64,000 bases of DNA. Source: Photobacterium obscurum (lineage in GTDB: Bacteria; Pseudomonadota; Gammaproteobacteria; Enterobacterales; Vibrionaceae). Where the stretch lies: assembly GCF_026191635.1 (NCBI RefSeq), contig NZ_JAKRRW010000007.1, positions 162,942 through 226,941 on the forward strand, written 5' to 3'. Of the stretch, positions 53,444 to 62,891 are shown piece by piece. Numbering within the stretch: position 1 is the first letter of the stretch; every line of letters begins with the position of its first letter. The notes beneath the pieces were generated by a model, which saw nothing but the letters and a program-made list of their open reading frames with translations, made no database searches and was not told the DNA's origin. The translations under genes and the position numbers were made by a program.

Positions 53444-54508
53444 TTATTGTTCAAAATTCATTTTCAGAACGCGGTCACTATAAACATGGTTGATTTGCGA
53501 ATTATCAAACACCGATACACCAAAATAATACGTCTTACCTAAATCGGAGAACTGAACATCTTCTATATTGGCATTCTCACCTTTCGTTATGAGTTTACGT
53601 TTAAACTCCAAAGACCATTTGCCATCATTCCAAACCGCCTTTGAACTGATGTCCCCACGCGAACCGGTAAAGGGAGAAACCAGTATCGACGGAAGTCGAT
53701 GGCCTGCTTTAAAGGTATCATAGAACAACACCTGATCATCAGGACCAACCGCATAGCTATCGGTATCATTTAACAATTTTGTTCCCATTGCCGGTGCAAG
53801 ATTATCATCGGTAATATTATCTTCGTAACCGCCACCGGTTTTATGGTCGCCTTTCCTGCCCCAGTTTTTATTCACAACAGGGTCGATAGTTGAGTCCACA
53901 AACTGATCATCGAATTGATCTGTTAATCCCGTACGCACACCTTTCCAGTGCCACATATCTATAGTTTCCCCCTGTCGGCGAGTAAATTTACGCCCCGGAG
54001 ATGCCTGTACTACATCAGCGACTTTACCTTCGTCATCCGCCATATGACAGGCTATATCACAGCCCTTTTTCTCAAACCCTTTGGCATTGATGTTCCAGTA
54101 AATACCGGCTTTGTCTTCGTAATAGGTATTTTCATGACCAGTCTGGTCTTTATTCATTAAGCGTTTCCAAGTGTTATCCGGTTGCTTTTCCCAAGGGTAA
54201 CGTTCGAGGCTTTTAGTGGGATCATCCCACTGAACAAAGAAATAGATAAAGTCATCATCATACAGAGATTGAATCGAAAAATTAGTCTTGAGGATACCTT
54301 CATATTGATTGGGCTTATACGGCGTTTTATCCAACACCAGCGTTAACGGTTTCGTCTTTAACCAGACACTTTCTGCGATACCATCAAGCTCAACAACTTC
54401 ATTGAGCTTAAAACTGGTCAATGAGTCTTCCGCTAAAACCGATATCGATGTGAATAAGCCAAGAGTTAGAACTACTGGCTTTATGGTATGACCGAGATGA
54501 TTGTTCAT
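53444..54508 (-). CDS. periplasmic haem protein, ethylbenzene-dehydrogenase-related
   Basis: A 354-residue exported protein (signal peptide to about residue 26, VLA-ED). The beta-rich body (IYFFVQWDDPTKS, WKGVRTGLTDQF, FGVSVFDNSQ) matches the EB_dh family, whose gamma subunits bind haem b in ethylbenzene and related dehydrogenases. A CDIACH motif (CxxxCH) after residue 150 suggests a bound haem c variant, as in several relatives. No molybdenum subunit lies nearby, so it is likely an electron carrier or sensor with the cytochrome encoded next. Confidence 0.85.
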   Translation of the reverse strand: MNNHLGHTIKPVVLTLGLFTSISVLAEDSLTSFKLNEVVELDGIAESVWLKTKPLTLVLDKTPYKPNQYEGILKTNFSIQSLYDDDFIYFFVQWDDPTKSLERYPWEKQPDNTWKRLMNKDQTGHENTYYEDKAGIYWNINAKGFEKKGCDIACHMADDEGKVADVVQASPGRKFTRRQGETIDMWHWKGVRTGLTDQFDDQFVDSTIDPVVNKNWGRKGDHKTGGGYEDNITDDNLAPAMGTKLLNDTDSYAVGPDDQVLFYDTFKAGHRLPSILVSPFTGSRGDISSKAVWNDGKWSLEFKRKLITKGENANIEDVQFSDLGKTYYFGVSVFDNSQINHVYSDRVLKMNFEQ

Positions 54509-54762
54509 TGTTCTTCTCCATCCGTGTTATGTGCCACATACCCAATAAATGTAGTGCAACCACCAAATACCAGCGAGTTACTGTATATCCAGACACGCAT
54601 CGCGCCGACACATTGAAATGTAATCCTCTGATATAATTCAAAACTATCAACCAAGCTCACATGCATTTGACCTTTATCAAACCATTCACATTTTCTCCTT
54701 CAACCCAGTGAAAATTAACTACACTACTATTGCATCAATAGATAATTTAGCAGGAGGCGAAT

Positions 54763-55197
54763 ATGAGCTTAGTTCCACGTGACTACTGGGATTCTTTGTT
54801 TGACTTCGGGCGTATGTTCGACAACTCTTTATTCCCGACAATTCGACACTCGTTCGATGCACAGTCACTGTCACCGCGAATTGACGTTATAGAAACAAAT
54901 ACCAACTATGAAATCACAGCCGATCTCCCAGGGGTAAAAAAGGAAGATATTACACTTAGCCTCACTGGTGGTAACCTATCAATTGAAGCCAATACAGTGG
55001 AAAATAAAGAAGAAAAACAAGATGGCAAAGTAATCCGTAAAGAAAGGTATGAAGGCAGATTTATGCGCAGCTTCTACCTAGGCAATAACGTCCGACAAGA
55101 AGATATAGATGCATCGTTCACAGATGGTGTGCTGAAAATCAAAGTACCAAAAATTGAGCCATCTGAGCCTGAAACTACCAAGATCGAAGTAAAATAA
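54763..55197 (+). CDS. Hsp20-family small heat shock protein
   Basis: A 144-residue alpha-crystallin chaperone. The crystallin domain covers about residues 40-132 (DVIETNTNYEITADLPGVKK, GRFMRSFYLG, GVLKIKVPK), with a short N-terminal arm and C-terminal tail. It differs from the IbpA/IbpB type in the N-terminus (MSLVPRDYWDSLFDFGRMF). AGGAGG precedes the start. Single gene with its own terminator. Confidence 0.94.
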   Translation: MSLVPRDYWDSLFDFGRMFDNSLFPTIRHSFDAQSLSPRIDVIETNTNYEITADLPGVKKEDITLSLTGGNLSIEANTVENKEEKQDGKVIRKERYEGRFMRSFYLGNNVRQEDIDASFTDGVLKIKVPKIEPSEPETTKIEVK

Positions 55198-55215
55198 AAC
55201 AATTGTTCCCCCCAA

Positions 55216-55249
55216 AAGCCCAGGCTGATTGCAATATCAGTCTGGGCTT
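55216..55249 (+). terminator. terminator of the Hsp20 gene
   Basis: Long stem AAGCCCAG-CTGAT / ATCAG-CTGGGCTT with paired mismatches, 19 bases beyond the stop. Confidence 0.8.
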
Positions 55250-55332
55250 ACAAAAAGCCCCATGAGATAACCAATGTAAACCTTATTTTCGGGTATAATA
55301 ATCTGCTCATTGCACTAATATTTAATCTCCCT

Positions 55333-55755
55333 ATGGCAAAATCAAAACCGGTCATCAGCATTGAAACCTATGGCATCCACACCACCTGGGATGCCGAATC
55401 TAAGCATTTACCTAAAATTAAAACCTTTACGACCGATATTCCCGCAGAAATTGATATTGAATTCGGCTTCACCATCAACATCAAAAAAGCCCGTGGAGAG
55501 AAAATCCGCTACTGCATCTATCACCCAAACATAACCGACCAATCTGGCGAGGTAATGGATCCATTCGATGGTGAACTTCATGTAAGAACCAACGATTGGG
55601 ATTTCTACCTAGGTGATACTATCTGGGAGCCAATTTCAAACAAGATTGGTGACTGGCGGATGACTATCGAAATGAAAGGCAAAATCATTGCTGAAAAGAC
55701 ATTTAAGGTGTATGCCCGAGATGAAGGCGAGTTTTGGAAGCGACGTGGCTTTTAA
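55333..55755 (+). CDS. DUF3859-family protein
   Basis: A 140-residue beta-rich protein. The strand pairs DIEFGFTINIKKARGEKIRY, DGELHVRTNDWDFYLG and IGDWRMTIEMKGKIIAEKTF match DUF3859, a small family of unknown function in gammaproteobacteria. No signal peptide. Single gene ended by a hairpin. Confidence 0.85.
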   Translation: MAKSKPVISIETYGIHTTWDAESKHLPKIKTFTTDIPAEIDIEFGFTINIKKARGEKIRYCIYHPNITDQSGEVMDPFDGELHVRTNDWDFYLGDTIWEPISNKIGDWRMTIEMKGKIIAEKTFKVYARDEGEFWKRRGF

Positions 55756-55820
55756 AAAGTAACATTTTAGATGTATGGCCTTATACTTTTCGTTACGCAT
55801 AACCCAGCTTTGTTAAACGA

Positions 55821-55850
55821 AAAGCGGCACCGTTACTGGCGCCGCTTTTT
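55821..55850. terminator. bidirectional terminator
   Basis: AAAGCGGC / GCCGCTTT stem with a 12-base interior, T-run on the right and A-run on the left, between convergent genes. Confidence 0.82.
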
Positions 55851-55867
55851 GCATTATCTAAGATTAC

Positions 55868-58800
55868 TTATAAAGAGCAATTTCTCGGTGAGGAATTATC
55901 ACGAGGCCACAATGTTGTCCCGTCATTAAGCGACATATTTAAGAAATCTAATCCTGCGCTCATATTTGCTGGTGGCAAATCCTTTTCGAGTACGTACATA
56001 CCGGTTGCTACACCTCCACCTTTGGCATTCGCAACCACCTGACTTTCTGCCAAGCTTGAGTAACGAAGACCAAACATATCAAAATATGGACGCCAATCTC
56101 GATTCGTTATCACACTCAATGCAACGAGCATAAAATCGTTACCCGGTATTGAACGAATATTCTTACCACCAAACACGGCATGGCCATCATAAGGAAACAA
56201 GCTAAAACCAAGCCTCTCACGATTATTCAACCAATCGGTCTCATTAGCTGCATAATGGCCAAAGATACGATTATGCAGGTACAACAAGGTAAAGACGTTA
56301 AAGCCGTTCTCGAGCTTATCACCTGTTACCATTGGCTGTTGATCGACACGTAAGGCCATCTGAATATAAAACGCCATCCGATAGCCATTATGTGTAGCGT
56401 AAGCATTGCTCTTCCATGGAACAATGAAACGGTCTGCTCCCTCATCCATCACATTACAACTGCTACCAACCACAACACGATTATCAGAACCATCTTTGAT
56501 CTGTGCCGCATCTGACATAAAGACATAGAACAAGTCTTTATGGTTCATATGACCATCAGTAATCGTCGTCGTGTTACCATCACGCAAATAGTGAGCTTTC
56601 CATTTCACATAATACGGGAAAATATTATTGGAATTTTCCCCAGCCCGCGAACCATACTTGGTCCAATCATCGGCATCTGCTGCCTCTGCATATTGCACAT
56701 TCAACCTGTTAGTCTGCAGATTATGGCCCAGCTCATGGTTATCTCCCCAGCCTGTCGGCGAGATATTCCATGACGCATCCCATGGATTACCGCTACAGCC
56801 GCTGCCGCATTGCGCATTTTGGTCATAGTTCGCGTGCTGAATAATCGTGCGAGTGTGGAAAGATTCATTGAAACAATCTGCCTGACCAAACAGTTTCGAA
56901 CAAACTGCTTTTACATCATCAGGCAATGACTCTGCCAATGATTTACCCTGAATCTTATAACCGGCCAATGTATAAACACTGTTAATATGGTCTTCTTCAA
57001 TCGATTTCAGCAAAGCATTCACCGTCGGGACATCATCACCGATAGCATTAAGGAAGCGATCTCTTCGCAGGTGCTGCTCTGCTCCATCCGTTCGTAAATC
57101 AACGTGCGGCAATTCAGTGCTATCAATCGCTTGGTTAAAACGCAAAATCTCGGCAGGATCGCTAAAATCCATAATTGCAGGATGTTTTACCACTCCGGCA
57201 GCGGTCAAAGCCGTTTGTACAGGAGAGCCACTTCCCTCAAGATAGACATAAATCGGCCCTCCGTATGGCGTAGAAAAAGTCACCGTCTCACCCGCGTTAA
57301 CCTGTATACGCTGTTGAGCTAACTCTAATGGCCCTCTATAGATCTTTTGCTGGTAGGCCCGGTTGGTATTGCTACGGTGATAGTTCAGTTTTATCGCGAC
57401 AGTCGCATCACTGTTGTCTGTACGATTTACCGTGATAGTTTGCCCCGGCAAAGCGTACCAGCCTGTTGTTGTCCACTGTTTCGAATACGGCACGGATATA
57501 ACCTGACTCTCGGTTACTGTCGGCGGATAAGCATAGTGAGCATTACTGCCTTTGGCGACTTGAGACCGATCGACAACATACTCCCCTAAATCCGGTTGGG
57601 CAAGGTTATGCTCTCGAGTATAACTAACCACCCAGTCGGCAAACATCGCTTGCTGCCACGCTGTCGGCTCGCTCTGTCCAATTGGATAATCAATCGCGGA
57701 GCGATACTTATCTGCCAGCAATAAACCTGCCCGAGCAACCGGATAGTACCCAGTATCAAAAGGGTTGAGGTTATAGCTATCGAATGCTATCGACGTATTA
57801 CGATACCAGTCTGCAGCCGTCTTAAACGCAGACTGAAACGCAGGATCAGTACAATATATAAAATTCTTGTTACACTGTTCCAAAGCTGTTATATCAAACT
57901 CACCTTTGCTAAGGCGGGTCAATAACAGCTCTACCTGTTGCAAGGTTGGATCTGACGTTTTCAGATCTTCCACCGCCAACTTATCAGCATGATGCTTACT
58001 CCAGTAATTCCCTTTCGTTTGCAACCCCATATAACGATACAGAGGCACGGCCATATGACTCGCCTCACGGTAGTAATTCGTTACAAGAATCGGGATTTGC
58101 AGTGACTTCGCCTTTTCGATGGCAGCACTCACCGCCTCATAACCTCGGCTACGTCGGTCAATATCACTAAACACAATCAAATCTGGCTGCTGTTCGTCTA
58201 TACAGGTCGACAAAGCCTCGTAATCACAGCTATTGGCAGTATTAATCATGTGCTGATCAGGATAGTGGCTAGTTAACCAGCTGCGAATATTTTCGTTATG
58301 GGGAAAATACCAACTATCAGCTTTACTCGGTACATGCGATGTCACAATCTTCAGTTGATAGGTAGAGTCGTCGCTATCGATTAACCAATTGATTAAGTTT
58401 TTTAGCAGCTGATCGGTTTCTGCAGATCTGTCTACCGAAAACATATTTGCGCTCATGGCTGCATAGCGATGTTCGCCTTGTTGTCCTGCGAACACCAAAC
58501 CTTCTGATGATGGGCTATCACCGCCATCTTTTGTTGAGCGCAATACCGGAAACGTATTTTCAGGCATGAACGTGGAGAACGTAATACTGTCATGACTCGG
58601 GTGCCATGATATCAATGAGCCTACATTCTGATATAAAGTATCAACTAAGGTTCTGCGATCAAGATCGATATGCTTGAGGTAACTCTGGCTAAATTTGATC
58701 AGCTCCTCCGCTGAGGCCAGCGTATGATCTTCCTGGTCAACCGCTGACTGAGCGTTGGTAATGAATCTCGCCGTGATTTGACAATCTTGAGTAACCTCAC

Positions 58801-59113
58801 CTGTCGTGTAGTTCTGGCCATCAAGCGTACCATTACAGCCCGAGACTGACTGCGTTGTAAAACCCCGCTCAGGCAAAACGGTAAAAGTATAGCTTTGACC
58901 TTGCTTAACCTCTTGGATTTGAGGTGTGATGGTGCCGCCTACTGAATTTTGGGCAGAAACTTTATAAAACACAGGTAAGGTAGTACCTGGCGATAAGTTA
59001 CCACCATTTACACCACTGTTTTCATTTCCACTAGAACTATCGCCACCGCATGCTGCCAGTGAGCTAATCAGCCCCAGCATAACGATTCGCTGATAAGACA
59101 TTACAGGCCTCAT
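55868..59113 (-). CDS. ImpA-type mucin-protease lipoprotein
   Basis: A 1081-residue lipoprotein (lipobox LAAC, C22). After a Ser/Gly linker comes an InlB-B-repeat-like module (about 45-115, GYTFTV-type strand in QGQSYTFTVLPERGF), a long central region, and an M60-like metalloprotease domain with HELGH at residues 793-797, preceded by SPTGWGDN. ImpA of Pseudomonas aeruginosa cleaves mucin-type glycoproteins such as PSGL-1. ATG 59113 follows AGAGGTG; an upstream start at 59224 would hide the lipobox. A surface enzyme for host or particle glycoproteins is likely. Stands alone. Confidence 0.9.
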   Translation of the reverse strand: MRPVMSYQRIVMLGLISSLAACGGDSSSGNENSGVNGGNLSPGTTLPVFYKVSAQNSVGGTITPQIQEVKQGQSYTFTVLPERGFTTQSVSGCNGTLDGQNYTTGEVTQDCQITARFITNAQSAVDQEDHTLASAEELIKFSQSYLKHIDLDRRTLVDTLYQNVGSLISWHPSHDSITFSTFMPENTFPVLRSTKDGGDSPSSEGLVFAGQQGEHRYAAMSANMFSVDRSAETDQLLKNLINWLIDSDDSTYQLKIVTSHVPSKADSWYFPHNENIRSWLTSHYPDQHMINTANSCDYEALSTCIDEQQPDLIVFSDIDRRSRGYEAVSAAIEKAKSLQIPILVTNYYREASHMAVPLYRYMGLQTKGNYWSKHHADKLAVEDLKTSDPTLQQVELLLTRLSKGEFDITALEQCNKNFIYCTDPAFQSAFKTAADWYRNTSIAFDSYNLNPFDTGYYPVARAGLLLADKYRSAIDYPIGQSEPTAWQQAMFADWVVSYTREHNLAQPDLGEYVVDRSQVAKGSNAHYAYPPTVTESQVISVPYSKQWTTTGWYALPGQTITVNRTDNSDATVAIKLNYHRSNTNRAYQQKIYRGPLELAQQRIQVNAGETVTFSTPYGGPIYVYLEGSGSPVQTALTAAGVVKHPAIMDFSDPAEILRFNQAIDSTELPHVDLRTDGAEQHLRRDRFLNAIGDDVPTVNALLKSIEEDHINSVYTLAGYKIQGKSLAESLPDDVKAVCSKLFGQADCFNESFHTRTIIQHANYDQNAQCGSGCSGNPWDASWNISPTGWGDNHELGHNLQTNRLNVQYAEAADADDWTKYGSRAGENSNNIFPYYVKWKAHYLRDGNTTTITDGHMNHKDLFYVFMSDAAQIKDGSDNRVVVGSSCNVMDEGADRFIVPWKSNAYATHNGYRMAFYIQMALRVDQQPMVTGDKLENGFNVFTLLYLHNRIFGHYAANETDWLNNRERLGFSLFPYDGHAVFGGKNIRSIPGNDFMLVALSVITNRDWRPYFDMFGLRYSSLAESQVVANAKGGGVATGMYVLEKDLPPANMSAGLDFLNMSLNDGTTLWPRDNSSPRNCSL

Positions 59114-59388
59114 CAAACACCTCTTTATTATATTGTTTAAGCTATAGGCGCAAAAAAATGCATTTGGACGCTTGATACGGCAACTCATATGTTGAGTCAA
59201 AGTTTTTTTTATAAATCCGGACAAAACGTAACAAAATCAAGCATTGAACGAGCACAATCAGTACAAATCCGACTATCGGTTATTTATGGCCCTCTTTTAC
59301 TGGGGCAACGGGTCTTATGTTGGCTTAGTCATGTCACACGGTTACAATGGCTTCTATTATTACCGTCTTCTTAAGCAGGCTTTATATC

Positions 59389-60018
59389 GTGACAACCTCT
59401 CAGGCAGCCAATTCCGTTATCGTCCTCGACTTCGAAACAACCGGCCTTTCGCCGAACATGGGCGATCGGGCCATCGAGATCGGTGCCGTTAAAATTGACA
59501 ACGGTGTTGTTGTCGACCACTTTCAGCAACTAATGAATCCTGGCTTCAGAGTAAGCAGTTTTATCGAAGGCTATACCGGCATCACCAACCAGATGCTACA
59601 GAGTGCACCAGGCTGTGGCGAGGTTATGGACCAATTTGCCGACTTTATTGCAGGGCATAATCTAGTCGCTCATAACGCCTCATTTGATCAACGTTTCCTT
59701 GATGCTGAGCTTGACAGCATTGGCCGGGGTTACCAGGGTCAGTTCGCCTGCTCGATGTTGATTGCCAGACGCCTGTATCAAGACGCCCCAAATCATAAGC
59801 TAGGGACTTTGGTTGACTACAAGAACATCGACAACGATGGCGTTTTCCACCGCGCTTTGGCCGATTCTGAAATGACCGCCAAGCTTTGGTTATTAATGTT
59901 AAAAGACCTAAAATCAGACTATCAGCTCGACATGCCTGATTTTTCAATCTTGCAGAAGTTATCGCGTACAGCGAAAGCATCAGTACCGTCGTACCTGAGG
60001 AAACAAGCCAACCGATAA
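59389..60018 (+). CDS. DnaQ-like 3'-5' exonuclease
   Basis: A 209-residue DEDDh exonuclease: motif I VLDFETTG, motif [13 protein letters not shown], motif [13 protein letters not shown]. The domain matches PolC/DnaQ-type proofreading and standalone nucleases; no polymerase part is attached. GTG 59389 places the start eleven residues before the first motif; ATG 59347 would add 14 residues without a visible ribosome-binding site. Followed 45 bases later by a PH-like gene on the same strand. Confidence 0.88.
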   Translation: MTTSQAANSVIVLDFETTGLSPNMGDRAIEIGAVKIDNGVVVDHFQQLMNPGFRVSSFIEGYTGITNQMLQSAPGCGEVMDQFADFIAGHNLVAHNASFDQRFLDAELDSIGRGYQGQFACSMLIARRLYQDAPNHKLGTLVDYKNIDNDGVFHRALADSEMTAKLWLLMLKDLKSDYQLDMPDFSILQKLSRTAKASVPSYLRKQANR

Positions 60019-60063
60019 CTTCAACTATAAACTATGTCAATGAACAAGCGATAAGGAGTAACG

Positions 60064-60444
60064 ATGGGATTGTTCGACGCCATTCTAGGCAACGCCGGTG
60101 AAATGAGTTCTGATGATGCCTATGAAGAACTCGCAACGATACTGGGGCCAGACGAGCAGATAGAGTTAGCCTACAAACTCATTCGAGATATGATTGTACT
60201 AACAGATCGTCGCCTGCTGTTGATTGATAAGCAAGGCGTTACGGGTAAAAAAATTGAATATCGTTCCGTGCCTTATAAATCCATCACTATGTATACAGTG
60301 GAAACATCTGGTCACTTCGATTTAGATGCCGAGCTAAAAATATGGGTTTCGGGGCAATCTGCTCCTATTGCACTAGAGTTCAATGGCAAGACCAACATCT
60401 ACACGATGCAAGGGTTATTGGCAGCAAAAATAGCAGGGAAATAG
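60064..60444 (+). CDS. bacterial PH-domain protein
   Basis: A 126-residue protein whose body (residues about 25-123) is a pleckstrin-homology-like fold of the DUF1696/bPH_1 type: YKLIRDMIVLTDRRLLLID then EYRSVPYKSITMYTVET and LAAKIAGK. Function of this family is unknown; members form rings in crystal structures. GGAG upstream of ATG 60064. Probably co-transcribed with the exonuclease gene before it. Confidence 0.9.
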   Translation: MGLFDAILGNAGEMSSDDAYEELATILGPDEQIELAYKLIRDMIVLTDRRLLLIDKQGVTGKKIEYRSVPYKSITMYTVETSGHFDLDAELKIWVSGQSAPIALEFNGKTNIYTMQGLLAAKIAGK

Positions 60445-60498
60445 CCTCAAATAAGCGCAGCTTGACTCACAGAACAAATCCTCTAAAACACTTGCATA

Positions 60499-60531
60499 AA
60501 AAAGCCACAATCAAGGCTGACGTGGCTTTTT
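60499..60531 (+). terminator. terminator of the PH-domain gene
   Basis: Stem AAAAAGCCAC / GTGGCTTTTT with a 13-base loop, 54 bases beyond the stop. Confidence 0.87.
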
Positions 60532-60545
60532 ATCACTTCCATTTT

Positions 60546-60707
60546 ATACCAATCAGCATAAGTATTTGATCATTCTTGCTGGTTAAAATCACCTCTTACT
60601 GCGTTAGTTTTTTTGTAATTAGAACCACTAGTTACTGCAAACCCTTCCTTGTCTTAGGTGATTTTCACTGTGCAATTATCTGAACACTTACTTATCCCGA
60701 TTGGTAT
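60546..60707. mobile_element. MITE-like element, long form (162 bp)
   Basis: Ends ATACCAATCagcATAAG and CTTATcccGATTGGTAT are the same inverted repeats as in the 75-bp copy at 42803-42877, in reversed orientation. The extra inside carries an inner inverted pair (AAAATCACCT / AGGTGATTTT). It has no reading frame. It lies between convergent genes, after the terminator of the PH-domain gene. Confidence 0.8.
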
Positions 60708-60726
60708 TACTTCCCGAATAGCAGGC

Positions 60727-61389
60727 CTAAAGCTGGAGAGTTGATTTCAACCAGGTGGAAATATCTCGTATCTGCGGCATACAAACCTGATGTTCCATTG
60801 GGTAGGTACGCCAGTTAGGCATTAGGCCAGCCTTAACCAATTCACTCACGGCCTCTTCCCCCATAGTCGGCAACACAACCGGATCATAGCTGCCATGCAT
60901 TACTTCAAGCGGTATCTTACGATTCATCTCAGCAATGGTAATACTGTTTGATGTCGGGAAATAAGTAGAAAGAGCCAACAGCCCTGCCAACTTTTGCGGA
61001 AAGCTAAGTGCCGCATGATACGCCACCGCCCCGCCCTGTGAAAAACCGGCCAAAATAATTCGTTCACTTGTAATTCCACGCTCGATTTCCCGCTCGATCA
61101 AGTCTGTAATTTGCTTAGCAGAATAAAGAAGTTGTTCAGTATTTAGCCTGCGCCCAGATCCCATTTCCAGAATGTCATACCAAGCCGGCATCACCATTCC
61201 ACCATTTATTGTGACAGGAATCGAAGGTGAGTGAGGGAATATAAAACGAACCGGTGCATCTTCGGGCAACTTCAATTCAGGTAAAATTGCTTCAAAGTCA
61301 TGTCCATTAGAACCAAGGCCATGCAGCCATATTACTGTCGCCGTTGCCTTGATGTTAGGTTCTACTTCAACGCAAGATAGATAAGTCAT
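60727..61389 (-). CDS. alpha/beta-hydrolase carboxylesterase (phospholipase/carboxylesterase family)
   Basis: A 220-residue cytoplasmic esterase. Catalytic triad S117 (GFSQGG), D169 (SYDPVV) and H200 (MEHQVC); oxyanion loop WLHGLGSNGHDF near residue 21. Matches the carboxylesterase/acyl-protein thioesterase family (PF02230). Small short-chain esters or acyl-protein thioesters are the usual substrates. Leftward single gene. Confidence 0.93.
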   Translation of the reverse strand: MTYLSCVEVEPNIKATATVIWLHGLGSNGHDFEAILPELKLPEDAPVRFIFPHSPSIPVTINGGMVMPAWYDILEMGSGRRLNTEQLLYSAKQITDLIEREIERGITSERIILAGFSQGGAVAYHAALSFPQKLAGLLALSTYFPTSNSITIAEMNRKIPLEVMHGSYDPVVLPTMGEEAVSELVKAGLMPNWRTYPMEHQVCMPQIRDISTWLKSTLQL

Positions 61390-61594
61390 GGGTATAAAAT
61401 TCTAAGAGTTAGATAAATTTCACCATACACCGAAAGCCCATATGTAGGCGAGCCTAATGGTTAAACAATAAGACAAGAAATGTAAGAAACTGGAGGAAAC
61501 AATCACCTTCAAACCGTAAAAAGCTGTTGCTCAGAAGGTAAGCAACAGCCATATATTCAATTAGGTAAAAGCTTTAAAATCAGTCTGTTATCAG

Positions 61595-62056
61595 TTATTC
61601 CGGCATAACCCTTGCAGTATTTCCATCAATATTCACTCTTACTCTTTGCCCAACCTGGAAAATCACACTCGGGTTCACTTCCTGCACGATAGCTATGGTC
61701 TCTCCACTGTCCATTTTAATCGTCAGGTTGACACCATCTCGCCGGCTTATACCTTCGGCCGCTTTACTACCCGCTACACCACCGAGCACACCACCACCAA
61801 TTGCCGCGATATCAGACCCCGATCCGCCACCAATTTTTGAGCCGAGGATCCCACCTACAGCGGCGCCCGCAATAGCACCGACGACCTGTCCTTCACCTTC
61901 AATACTCACCGGTTCAGTCTTTATGATCGTTCCATAGCGCACCTGCTGGATTGTACGCGTATCGGCCACACCATACGAATCACCATAAGGGTTGTTAGAA
62001 CATCCAGTAAAACCAAGCATCGAAAGAATAAGTACAACAAAATAGAAGCTTTTCAC
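61595..62056 (-). CDS. glycine-zipper outer-membrane lipoprotein (SlyB-like)
   Basis: A 153-residue lipoprotein (lipobox FTGC, C19) with a glycine-zipper 2TM domain at about residues 58-105 (GQVVGAIAGAAVGGILGS, GGVLGGVAGSKAAEG) followed by a small beta domain (VNLTIKMDSGETIAIV, VGQRVRVNIDG). This is the SlyB/Pcp architecture; SlyB of E. coli forms rings around outer-membrane proteins under envelope stress. Length matches SlyB. Confidence 0.9.
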   Translation of the reverse strand: MKSFYFVVLILSMLGFTGCSNNPYGDSYGVADTRTIQQVRYGTIIKTEPVSIEGEGQVVGAIAGAAVGGILGSKIGGGSGSDIAAIGGGVLGGVAGSKAAEGISRRDGVNLTIKMDSGETIAIVQEVNPSVIFQVGQRVRVNIDGNTARVMPE

Positions 62057-62345
62057 ACGATCACCTGCAACCTAAGCTCAGTCCACATTATTCAATGCCA
62101 TAAGTATAGCAAGTGTCGTTTTGAATAAGCCTTACACTAAAGACTAATCGCAAGGTACATGATGTGAAAGCGGTATCTTTGATAGGACATTTCGAAATCG
62201 AGAACACCATGGCTACTTGCATTCACCACAATGATTGGTCGGCTGTTTTATGTGCAACAACGATTAATATCGTTGCTTTTCAATTGATTTTTATCCCAAA
62301 AGCACTATTTTAACCCCCCTTATACGCAACCACTACTTACTTAAG

Positions 62346-62813
62346 ATGAAAAAGCAAAGTCTATACGCACAACTAGTGACAACATTGATTGCTTTCTCTC
62401 TTTTATCTTTCATTCTTTTTGTTGCTAACACTCTCCTACCAGGCTATACCCAGCTTCAAAATCACTTCGACTGGCACTCTGAAATTAACGAAATCAGCCG
62501 TACAGAGGAAAGCCGGGAAGACGATAACTTACTTTCCCTTTCTCGGCATCCAGTAGAGGCTCTGTCTCTTCTACACGGTAAACTTATCCCACCGCCGTCT
62601 AGGCTGGTTGAAGGATTAAGTCATCGCCCCAAAACACAGAAAAGTGCTACTGAGCTAACGCGCAAAGTACTAATCTCTCATTGGGTTAAAATAGCAATGA
62701 AAGTCAGCCGCTTACCAGCGATAAGCCAGGTTTTCTCAGTCTCATGCCACAGAATAAGCGGCTGGAAAGAAAGCGATGCATTTTACCGAGCTCTGAATAG
62801 TCATCCCGTTTGA
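62346..62813 (+). CDS. single-pass membrane protein of unknown function
   Basis: A 155-residue protein with one N-terminal membrane helix (residues about 10-31, LVTTLIAFSLLSFILFVANT) and a basic Ser/His-rich remainder (about 45-155) on the other side. No family recognised. It lies 78 bases before the RodA-like gene on the same strand, so they may be transcribed together, which would link it to envelope growth; that is inference. Confidence 0.7.
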   Translation: MKKQSLYAQLVTTLIAFSLLSFILFVANTLLPGYTQLQNHFDWHSEINEISRTEESREDDNLLSLSRHPVEALSLLHGKLIPPPSRLVEGLSHRPKTQKSATELTRKVLISHWVKIAMKVSRLPAISQVFSVSCHRISGWKESDAFYRALNSHPV

Positions 62814-62891
62814 GTTTCCTCATTGTAAATAGCTAATTTCAGCACTACATGCTGCGACCCCTTGTTGTTCTCACTTGATGAAACTCATATT

